Of a DNA stretch of 64,000 nt, positions 39,601 through 51,600 are shown in pieces; positions within the stretch are counted from its first letter, which is position 1; each line of letters begins with the position of its first letter. Source of the DNA: Galaxea fascicularis. Taxonomy: Eukaryota; Cnidaria; Anthozoa; Scleractinia; Euphylliidae. Under the pieces are notes generated by a model, which saw nothing but the letters and a program-made list of their open reading frames with translations, searched no databases and was not told the DNA's origin. The stretch covers positions 3,555,231 through 3,619,230 of the forward strand of contig OX419346.1 of NCBI GenBank assembly GCA_948470475.1, in the 5' to 3' direction. Both the position numbers and the translations under genes were made by a program.

Positions 39601-42600
39601 TTCCTTTCTCTTTCCTCTCGCCTGCGCGCCAATCGTTCGTTCAGCTAACAGGCGAAAAAAAAACAAACAAACATTTGGGGTGCTTCTCCAACAACTTTAC
39701 TGTCCGTTAATTAAGGCATTCGTTTATGGAAGGATAGAAGACAAATTTGACAAGAACAGGTCGTAGCTAGCATAAGGCAAGACGAGGCAACGAGATTGTT
39801 CTGAAAAAATACCAATACTAAATTTTCTGGGAACTCCTCCACCGGCAATCGCCTTCGGCCATCGCAGGTCACGCCCCGTCTATACCAAGTCTGGCAACGG
39901 TCCCGCAGAAGTCGTCATTTGATGCTGGTTGATTTAGCCCAATAGTACTCAACCAGGAGGCTGCACTAACTCGTATAAGCCTAGCTATTGCAAATCACCG
40001 AACAATTTGAAAGTAACGTTACCAGGCTCAGGTCAAGAATTTCTCTCCAAATAAAAAACTGAGTGACAGCACCTCGAACCCCCTGGCAGTGGGACTGTAA
40101 TCGAAATATCACTCGCTTTTCTTTCCTCCAAAACTCTAGGAATTCTAGTAGAGGAACCAGTGGAGCTGCGTATTTCTGGAATGAGGTTTATCTTGTTGTT
40201 GTTGTTTTTCTTGCAGGAACCCCAGAAGGGCAAAAATGGTCTCCGTCAGGAATCATAAAAAGTTCCCAACTGGATGTAAGGCGCCCCTCGCTGTGTGGAT
40301 TTCCCTCTTTTTTTAAACATATCGAAAGACCATTGTAACCGAAAACAGAAAAAGTATCATGAGTTACCGTATCCTTAGCTCCAGCTCGTCTCATCATGGT
40401 TTTCTCTCTGATGAGAGCGAACTGTTTCTCCGCCATGGTGACAATCGAAGCGGCCATGTCCTCTTCATATTGTTGATCTTCTCTCTTCCTTCTTCTTGCC
40501 TCCAGTCTCTGGCGTGTTAGTTGGCGATGCTTCTCAACGGCATCCTCCATCGCCTGAGGAACAAACAATGAAAAGGAGTCCGAAATTTGACAAAGAATCG
40601 TGGCGTAAAACGAAAACCAAAAAAAATTACTCTGACCAATCACAAGAGACGAAGACAGCTCTGTGAACCAATCAGAATAATACAGTAATATATAACAATT
40701 TATTAGTAACTCCCTAGTGGGGTTTTCAGTACTAATCTACTTATCTGCTAAAATAATTCATAATTCCAAAAATATGATGAAGGCCAATAAAAGTAATAAA
40801 TTCAGTAGGCCATGGCAAAAATGATGATGCATTGTTAAAAAGAGAGGGTCTTCAAGGACTTCTTGAATATGCTTAATGTTGGATAATCTTTTCTGTGGCG
40901 GCCCAACTCCCTGAATTCATTACATGCAACTGTTAATTCTCACCAAATTGACCTTTTTAATACATCTATCAGGACCCAAGTTCTCTGGGCAAACAATGTA
41001 TGAATCATGGATAAATCAGTAATATAGCTTTTCATCCCCACCTTTCTTTTGGCGTCATGCTGTTTCTGTAACAATTCCAACGCTTGCTGAATCTCCTCCT
41101 CACTGGCTCCTGCAAGCTTTCGTGCTTCTCTTTCCTTCTCCATTTCAGCTTCCATTTCTGCTAGCTTCGTTTCCTGTTCTTCCTCCAGACGAGCTTCCTC
41201 TTCATCACCTTCGGCCAGGTTCGTCATCTGAGAAGATGGTGCCTGTCGTGACAAGAGGTAGGGTAAACAATGTTCGTGAAACAAAACACAAGATTCACAC
41301 GGCCACTACACGCATTGTTGAGAGCTTATATCACTCGTCAGGACGCACCTATTAAATTTCCCTACCAAACCTGAACGGATCAATGTCAGTATAGGAAACT
41401 ACGCACCCACCCCTCCCCTAACCCAACAGTAACACTGAAATATTAACTTATTATAACTTGATGGGTTAGGGGAGGGGTGGGTACGGAGTTTCCCAGATAC
41501 TGAGATTGATTCAACTAAAGTGCCCTTAAAACGGGCGGAAAACAGGTTCAATATCAATCCACTCACCGCCATTGTAGTACTTCTTTTTCTCATTGGGCGA
41601 GAACCCATCAAAGCTGCAGCAAGGTTATCCATCCAACCTTCCCGACGTGCCATGCGCTGATCGGACTTGATACGCGACAAGACCACCTCGTCCTGTAACA
41701 TCAGTAAAGATCAAGTGAGTTTATTTTACTACTGTTTCTGACAAAAGCGCCTGACCAAAAGAAGACTACCGCATCCGTTTGACCTCGATGGTGCATTGAA
41801 CAGTGCATCGAACATATTTGGCAAGTTCCGTTACCACAAAAGGTAAAAAAAAAAAAAACTCGACCAGTTCACATTTTTGTGAAACAGTATCTTAAATAAA
41901 CACGCAAGTTTCATTGTATTCTCTGCGGGCGCGTGGCCTGTGACACTGAAACTGAACAAAACGTTCTCCTTTTCTTTTCCTTGCAACAGGAACAGCAGCT
42001 TTGAAAAGTACGAATTTCCCGCTTTTGTTTAGTGAGTAATCCGAACCTTCCAACCTTTCTTACCTAGTTAGAACACCCAAGGTGGGAGCTCGTAACAACA
42101 ACAACAAATTTCCCGGCGAAAATTCAACGATGATTAGCTGTTAAGTTGGAAAAGCAAGACAATTTTTCCACTATTCAAAACCCAACTAATTGAGATCTTG
42201 AAACGAGGTAACCTGTTCGTGGATGGTCTGTTCGATATCTGCCACCCTTGATACGTAGGTACCCTGTGGCTTTGCCCTACCTTGTCTCCCATGACATTAG
42301 TCATGGCTTTGCTTTCAGTTGTCTGTTTTTCCTGTAAGTCAGCCATCAGTGCGACAGATATTTCCTCCTGGAGTTTATCTTCATCCACACCTTCCGTTAA
42401 GAGTTCCGCTCGCTTGTTCTCTATTTGAAGAACCAGGGCGTCTTTGAGAAACTTCAAGTGCTGGACTTGGCTCTCAGCTATACGAGTTGCATTGTTCTTC
42501 TTTTCCTCCTGCGAGAATCATAGTAAAATAGTCAAAATACAAGAGACGTTCTGTATTAGTGCGTGTTTTAGACCTTACAAGCTAAAATTATAAAAGCAAA

Positions 42601-45600
42601 CGTGATGGTTAACAAATAGGTTCCATTTGGCAGCGTGCGAGTACTCTGATAACGCACGGATGACGCCAAACGTGATAAAAACAAAGAAGAACGCCACGAG
42701 TCGCAGGCGAGTAGCGTGACTGATGATCATACCACGTTTTGATCTCCTCCGTGCGTTATCGGAGAACACACGCACGGACAAATGGAATCCATTTGTTTCA
42801 TTCATTGTTTTTTTTTTCCTTCTTCTTTCGGTTTATAACGTCATTCGTGCGTCTCTTGCAAACTCGTCTGAACCAATCAAAACGCAAGGTTTACACCGTC
42901 CAGTGGTTTAAATATACATGGTGTCGACGTGATAATCCGTTGCTATGGTGATATATCAGATATGCATCATACCAACTCTTGTCAATGATGCTGAATGGAG
43001 GTGGCGAGCGAGTATATCACCATATTTTTCAAAGCTACTATTCCTACTTTTCCTCACCATTACATTAAACAGATCGTCACATCTTTGTTCACAACTTTTA
43101 CCGTTATCACCAACCAACGGTTCATCGCTCTTTATTTCTTCTCATCTAATATTTATCCATCTAACACTTACAACCTACATTCTGGTGGATTTTTGTCCCC
43201 CCGCCCCCTCCCTCCCTTTTTGGTTTACAGCTTATCAGTTTGGACCAGTTTAGTGTTTGATATCACTGTTTTGTACGTTTAAGTGCTGAATTCGAAATCT
43301 GTCTCCTACTTTCCAAATTTAACAGCCATCAACAAAGACAGCGATTTCCAACTAAGCTCGAACCAAGATCCGACCTTGCTTTTCAACAGCACATGCTTCG
43401 GCATAAAAGCCTTGTTCAAGTTACCTCTGTTTGTAGATCATCAGGTGCAGCCTGCATTGCATCTCTAACTGCATCCATTCTCCAAGCTTTCCTCTTATCC
43501 GCAATATCCTCAATTCGGCTTTGTCGGTCAAAGTTGCTCAAGTACCTCGCCGCCGCAAGTGCCTCTTGATCACTTTCAGCCTTTGCCAGAAGATCCGTGA
43601 GTGTCTACAGTAACAGCAGAAGATCCAAATAATATCTCGCATTCAGATAAATTAAGATGGGTATACCAAACTATGAGGATCGAAGCTTAAGCTTAGAGTA
43701 ACAAGAGGCTGTCGACTTGTGTCTCTTGAAGTTCTCAGCGGTAAAAATACGCCAAAAAAGCAATAAAGAGCGGCACCGGAACACAATTAAGTAACTAAAG
43801 CACCTTTAGCCCTCTATCAATGACACTCAGTTTGAAGTGTCCATTGAACCACGCCCACCTATCTTTATTTATTTTCATTTCATTGTTCAACTCTGGCATT
43901 CATTGTTGCCTTGTTTTCTTATTAACGAAGCAAAAATGCACCGAGACCACTATTGTTTCGTAACAAAATTCGTAAGTGTATAAATCTTGCGATTGACTAG
44001 CATTACTTTTAAAATTAAGAATTGTCGCTCTTTGGCTTACCCTTCAGGAACCCACACACATAACAGCCACACTTCTAAGCCACCTAGGCCGTTCAATTTG
44101 TTGAATTTGGATACGAACTTGAGTTTCCTCTATTGTTCCTCCCAAGTGTTTCCATATATGACTTCCACAAATAGCCTCTACGTTAAGTAAACCTACACGA
44201 AACGTACCTCCTGCTCGGAAGCGTGCTTTCTCTCCAGTTCGCTCAAGATGGCTTCCTGGATTAGTGCCAGTCCCCCTTGCTCCATATCCAGCGCGTTTCT
44301 CTTGTCCGCCTCGCTGTCTTCAGCTTGATCTTTCAATAGTTTCTCTTCCAGTTCTTTCTGTGCCTCTTCCTCTGATTTTTCTTTAATCGTTGCTCGCCGA
44401 GCCTTCATAGCCGCAATTCGATCGCGGGCCAGCTGCTTTTGCCGCGCTCGGTCCTTTTCGAAACTACAAAGACAAGCACACCATGTTTAAAGGAGCTCTG
44501 TCATGCTATTTCGGTCCGCTGTAAAATGCTTTAAAATGTCTTTAAATCAGGGAAAATCCAGCAAGTGTGAAAACCCCAAAAATAATGAAGCAGTTTATTT
44601 ACTCAAGACTGTGTTACTGCACTAAGACTAAATATTGTCTTCTTCTGGATGGAAATGGATTGCGTCAAGCCACGGATGACTTTCTCCTACATTTCAAGAT
44701 ATATTTCGGCATGAGCAAATTAAAGGTAATTAAGAAGCATTTCTGTGTAGTTTTTGCTGGAAAACAACAAAGCTAGCTCCCATGACTGAGCCCGTTTGCG
44801 CTTAAGAGAGGGAAGGGAGAACAAACTTTGTTTTTCCACACTTTACAGAACATTTGAAGCGTTAGTCTGGATACACTACTCCAGCCAATCAAAACAAACG
44901 TAAGTAGCGCAATGCGCCAATCAGAATTCAAAGCCTTTGATTTTAGTTTTTCTTCTCATTGGCTAAAAAAGTGGCGCCAGATTTGCCAACCAATTACGGA
45001 GGAGAGCAATGCAAAACCAAAGCAAATGCGAGCTTCTTTTACAATATGCAATAGATAATGGTGACGCTAGTTTCAAAGTACGATGTAGAAAAGTGTAGGC
45101 AAAGGCTACTACGACTGACTCAGGGCCGGAAGAGTAGAACAACCAACAAACAAATACAGGTAATTAGAAAAACTTTTAGTCATTTAAATGGAAAACTCGA
45201 GATGCAAAAAAGCATTTTTTTACGTAGACAACTTACTTAGCTTCCCTTGCAGCCCGTTCTTGTTTGGCCATTCCTAGCAAAATGGCTGCAGTGTCAAAGT
45301 TGTCCTCTTGTTTCAGCCGCCGCTGTTCTCGTCTCAGTTTTGCTAGTTCCAGCTGCCGTTTCTTCTCGCTGTTAAATCTCGCGTCTTGTTCACGAAGAGC
45401 ACGTAGCAGGGCCTCTTTTTCCTCCTCAAACTGAGACTGAAAGAGAAAATTTTGATTTGCCGTTTGCTCATTAAATGACCATGAAAAATCAAAGAGTATC
45501 CAAGAAAGCACATTTTGATGAAGACAGGTAAATTTTTATGCGTATTGGGCGACTACTTCCGATTTCACTATGATTTGCGCGTTTGATTCGCAGATTAACG

Positions 45601-48600
45601 GCACGAACAGGTTTCTATATACACAGAATTTCCGAGATAACATTGAAAGTCACTGTTTTGAAAAAGAGAAAGAAGAAAGAAAAATCGTGAAATTCCTAGA
45701 GTATATTTACTGACCATACGGATAAGAAAAAATACCAGGAATTATCGGATAGAGGATTTGCCTGCAGGGTTATTTACCGCGACTGGTTTACTCTGATATT
45801 CATATTCACACTCATTCGTAGCGTTCTTTGTTACCTGAAGATCATTCAACAAGGTGTTAGTAGTGACCTCCTCTGTTTCAGTCACAGACTCCTCAATCAG
45901 GTGATTCAATACTTCCGCGTCCACTGCATCTACCCCTTTAGCTTCCACTTGTTCCAGAGCAGCCACCTCCCCCTCATTCACTTCACCGCCTTCTTGTTTC
46001 AACTTGCGGAGTTTCTCGAGTCGTTCTTGTAAGCGCTGTTTCTGCTGCGCTTTTGTTTCGCCCATCAGAGCGCGCACAGCAGATTCATGCTTCATTCCTT
46101 CGCCAAGAAGCCTACAAAGGAAACAGATGGAAACCTGTACATATACTATATTAACTCCTGCGTCGCATGTGGAGGTTGGGTGCCCAGGAACCTGGGGGCT
46201 GGAGCTGCTGACCCCAAACCCAGGTAGCAAGAGCACCCCACAAGCCAGCCCTACCCGCAACCCAGCCACGAGCCCCGCCCGCCATACCCAGCCCCAGCCC
46301 GAGCACCCGTCACACAGAGCCAGGAGCTCTGTGGAAATAATAATAACAGTAATAACGAATAAAAGTAAAAACAAAGACAATAATAATAATAATGAAAGAA
46401 TAATAAAAAAGGGGAGAGGAGGGTGGGAGAAAACACTAAAACACTCCAAAAACTGATCAAGACGCCCCAAAACACTAGACAAGTAAAACTCCGAGCACGT
46501 GTAATGGCACACGCATACATTACAACAATAACCGCTGACCCGAGCTCCCAGGAAACTGCTCGGTACCAGGCCAACAAAGGTAACGCCAAACCCTAACAGG
46601 AAATGCCCCAGCAAGCTACCAAAAACGCTAATAAGCACCTACGCCAAGCTAACTACTACGCAACATGCTCCTAGTCGTTAACTAAGTTAAATAAGTATAT
46701 TTAACCTCATTTAACTCCTGCGTCGCATGTGGAGGTTGGGTGCCCAGGAACCTGGGGGCTGGAGCTGCTGACCCCAAACCCAGGTAGCAAGAGCACCCCA
46801 CAAGCCAGCCCTACCCGCAACCCAGCCACGAGCCCCGCCCGCCATGCCGAAGGCCACCGGGCTGACACAGACCGGAGACGGGGGCTCGTGGCCAGAGCCC
46901 CCGAGGGGCCCAAACCTGAGGCACCCAACCCCGGAAAAAGAAGGCCCGCAAACACCAGACCTGCCTGGCTAAGAACCTAGCTAAGGGACCCAGCTGAAGT
47001 GCAGATATAGCAAATGAGCATCACTAAGCCAGAGATCAAAGACCTATTCAGGTCATCTGGCTGACCCCAGGAGGCCGCTGTAGTGGTTGCACCAATCCAG
47101 AAGCTAAAGCCTGAGTGACTGTCCACGTAGCCCGCTGAGCGAGGAAGAGACTGCACCGTGGAAGACAACAGCTAGCGTGTAAGGGGGCGACCACCAGCAA
47201 AAAAAAAAAATAAAAAAAAAAAAATAAATACTAATAATATAAATAAAGCCACGCCACTGCCAAATCACGCCGGGGAAAAAAAACGCCGGGAACGCTAAGT
47301 AACGCCAATAACGCCACGCCATTGCCACGCCACGCCGGAAAAAACGCCGGGAACGCTAGGTAAAACACTGGGAACGCTAAGGGGAGCACAGGGAGCACTA
47401 AGGGAAACACAGGGAACGCTAAGGAGAGCACAGGGAACACTAAATAAAACCCTAGGAACGCTAAGGGGAGTACAGGGAGCGCGAAGGGAAACACTGGGAA
47501 TGCTAAGGGGAGCACAGGGAACGCTAAGTAAACACTGGGAACGCTAAGGGAAAACACAGGGAACACTAAAGGGAAAAACACTGGGAACGCTAAGGGAAAC
47601 ACTGGGAATGCGCCACCTCTGCCAAAATCGCGCGGGGAAAAAACACAGGGAACGCAAAGTAACACAATGGGAACGCTAAGGGGAGCACTGGGAGCGCTAA
47701 GGGTAACGCTGGGAACGCAAAGGAAAAAACACTGGGAATGCCCATAACGCTATGCCACTGCAGACTCCCACTGGGAACACTAAGGGAAACACTGGGAACA
47801 CTAAGGGAAAAAACACTGGGAACGCTAAGGGAAAAAACACTGGGAACGCTAAGGGGAGCACCGGGAACGCTAAGGAAAAACAATGGGAACGCTAAGGGGA
47901 GCACTGGGAGCGCTAAGGGTAACGCTGGGAACGCAAAGGAAAAAACACTGGGAATGCCCATAACGCTATGCCACTGCGTATAGATAAACTAAGAGAAAAC
48001 ACTAAAACACTCCAAAAACTGATCAAGACGCCCCAAAACACTAGACAAGTAAAACTCCGAGCACGTGTAATGGCACACGCATACATTACAACAATAACCG
48101 CTGACCCGAGCTCCCAGGAAACTGCTCGGTACCAGGCCAACAAAGGTAACGCCAAACCCTAACAGGAAATGCCCCAGCAAGCTACCAAAAACGCTAATAA
48201 GCACCTACGCCAAGCTAACTACTACGCAACATGCTCCTAGTCGTTAACTAAGTTAAATAAGTATATTTAACCTCATCTAAAACCAGAGGCATACCAATAA
48301 ACAGAACATAATCTTTATTGAAGAGTCTAATCGTTCAAGCGCCTTTTGGTGCCAACTGGGGAGACATCTTATGATCTAAAACTAAATAACTCATTTAAAA
48401 TGTGCCTGGAAGCTAGAAATACATATCTAAGGCATCATTTGTATAAGCCTTCTTATAAGCCCTCTTATAAGCCCTTGTTATGCGACAGTTTTAATACGAA
48501 TGAAGAAATATATTAATGTTTAAGAAAATCTCACAGTCAAGACGAGCGTGACAACTCAGTCAGTCTACGAAACTGTCACGCCACGTGTAGTATCGTAACA

Positions 48601-51600
48601 AAATCAATATCAGCTTTAAATCGCGCTACACACCTGGCAGCCTCGTCTAGCTTTCCCTCTTGCCTCAGTTTCCGCTCCTGCAACTTGAGCTTCAGCAACT
48701 TAGCTTGTCGCTCCCTCTCTGACAGAGCCGCCCACTGAGCGTCTCCCATCTGCTTCATCAGAGCTTCCGCCATCAGTTTATCTTTCAGTGCGTCGTACTT
48801 CTTCTCCAAAGCGTCCACCAGTTCCTCCTCTGCCGACTCCTTAGCACTGGGACGAGCCTGGTTTCTTTTCAGTCCCAGGACGCACGCGGCCAGGTTGTCA
48901 TACCAGCGCTCTTGGCAGGCCATAATGTGAACGCTTTGAAGTTGTTTTAGTGTCATGGGATTCTACAAGGAAGGAAGAAACACAAGACCAACACTCTAAT
49001 TCAGCTTTTTATTGATAAGACTCAGCTTCCCATCAAAAGCCGGTTCTGTCGCGGAAACCAAAACTGTAAAATGGGCTACAAACCAATTGGAACATAATCA
49101 TATCGCAAGATGCGGCAACATTTGATTCAAACTAGAGATACAAATTTTCACTCATCCCCAACCTAGACGCCAAGGAAAGCCCATAACAAGGAGTGCAGGT
49201 AAACAATGGAACAGCATTTTCCGTGTCATGGTAACCGACAAAGCCCTTAACTTCGCGACATGTCTCTCTAAAGTCAAACAATACAATCGCTAGTGTTATA
49301 GCAAACTGGGCGGAATTTCCAGTTTTTCCATTTTCCAGGAACTTTGGAGCTACCTCGCCAGGATCCTAGCATTTTTCATACGGATCTTTTGGTCCAATGA
49401 AAAACGTCCGATGCAAAGTTTTTATTTTCATAATTATTTATGTTTTTTTATCACTGTCCCTGACTGCCAAGGGGTTTTGAGTCTATCTTTAGCCCCTGTC
49501 TGAAAATAATACCTTAACAGCGAGGTCCCTCAAAAGATACTCCGCCTCCTGTTCCTGGTTATGCTGCAGAGCAGCCAACAGCGACGCCACAGGCTCATCC
49601 GTTCCCAGTTCTCCTCCTTCCTCTGCAGCCTTTTGACCCAATTCCTCGCGGGTTAATTCAAGTTTCAAGCCCACGCCCTCCCGCAGTATCGACTCCTGTT
49701 CGTCAAAGGTCTCTGACATTTCCTCTGGCCCAGACTCTCGCCACTGTTTTCTGAGTTCCTTAAGAGAAAAAAATGTAACAATAACGGATGAGTTGAACCT
49801 TACGAGGCTCGAGGTGGTGTAAGTAGAAGCCTTCTTCTCGTTAGATGATGTCCAGCTAATACGCTCTTGTTGGAACTGCTGGAATCTTGACTAACAGTTA
49901 ACAACCGTTACTCGGCCATCTGCAGATTTCATTCACTATTGTTCTCAAACAGACAGTTTAAATTTGAACCAAGTCTTTGCTAGCAGTGAAACCGCATCCA
50001 GGCCTAACTTGGTTTGAAAGCATTTAGACGAGTTAACGAGATTTAAGCCTACGAACAGGTACGCTATTGGGCATTCAATAGAGTTGTGTTTTCCAAACCA
50101 ATCCGTCAACTTGAGGAATTTCTAGTTGAATAAAATACCCCGAAGAGCAATACCCAGAGCTGCTGTTGGCGATCTAATCTTCCCACAGTGACTAAACTGT
50201 TAAACAATTTGTTATAACAATTTGAGTCCAGGACATCGAAAAGTGCTTGCCAGTTTGTACTCCTTCTTGTTTTTTATTCTCCGTGCATGCCTTAAGATCG
50301 ACGGATCAGTAGAGTATTACACAAACCTTCAATTCGAACAGCCTTTCCTGTTGTTGTTCTTTAGTAAGTTGCTGGGTAGCTTTCCTAAGGTCACTTTCCT
50401 TTTCTTCGCTGATCAAACGTTCCATGACCAACAGCTCGCACAAATGTTTGCGTTCCATCTCCTTCAACACCGCTTCCTACCAAGTAAATCAAAGTTATCT
50501 TCGCCAAATGCTCAACTTACAAACAGATATAGACGTCCGTTAACTGTTTCAATTTCAACTTCGTTTAAATACTGGTCCTTAGTCTTTTGCAAAACTTTAA
50601 TCACTGTTATTTTCGTGCAGAGTTTTCTTTCCTTATTTTCAAAGAAACAAAGATAAAATTGATCTTGTGTGCAAAACAGACGTTTTGCTAATAGACTTCC
50701 TTGGGTCTGGCGACAAGATTTTCCAAAAGCAATAAGCCCCGTGAATGTACCTTCGCCAGACGCCATAGACTCTTCGAAAATCACAGTAAAAACAGATCGT
50801 CATCTAGGAATTGATACAAGTATTTCCGCTGTTGTCCCGTAGGCTGGTCCCAATATTCAATCGGTCATATCTTCTGATTTAGGCTAAATAGATCTTAACA
50901 CCTTAACACACCTGTAGTGCACCGATGCTACTACTGGAGGATGGTTCGAGTTTGGTGCCAGCCTCCAAGATGTTCAACTGCCATTTCACTTTATTCAATT
51001 CTGCTTGGTCCTTTTGTTGCCAGGTTACCAATCTCTGTCGAGCTAACTTCTTTTGGCGATCTTGATCCTGTTTGGAGCTGAGTCGATGAGTGTCACGGTT
51101 AGATTACGGATGGGTAATGGCATGACAGAGCTGTGTGTCTTTGCTTTTAATTAAAAAAGTACAGACAATCGTGCAAAACTCTACGAAATTGCAAAAACGT
51201 TGGGGCAAACGGCAGTCAATTTCTATAAATTGGGCCACAGGCAACCCAAACTCAATCCAGAGAAGTTAGCTACATTTTAAAACTAACTAACCTAAACAGG
51301 GAAAAGGAAGGGATTCTTAGCAATCGCATGGCAAGAATGTTAAGTGAGAAGTATCCACACCATCAACAACATATATTTGAAGTTACGTGTGACAGAAAAC
51401 TATAGAAACGTTAAAAACAACTAAACGCGTTTTTACGTTACTTTCCATAAGCCATTGTCAACACAACTTCATAACTGAGGTACGATCATCCAGGTGAGCG
51501 TAGTCCTGAGAAGACTGTTTAAGGTGACACTGACTGACGTTTCAACAATCTGAGCGGAAGTCTTCGTCAGAGTGGAGTGATTTGTGTGACGTCAGAAGAC

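Noticed and set aside
42575..43282. Frames of 60-100 codons with hydrophobic stretches
   Set aside because: Lie in an intron, partly inside a foldback, rich in Phe from pyrimidine runs; no motif.
47231..47961. Long minus-strand frames full of V, L, P, F and A
   Set aside because: They are the translation of the 21-bp minisatellite, whose unit is a multiple of three; no codon bias, no splice context.
47278..47978. CRISPR-like array
   Set aside because: Repeats are 21 bp, diverged and directly adjacent with no unique spacers of equal size; the genome is eukaryotic.
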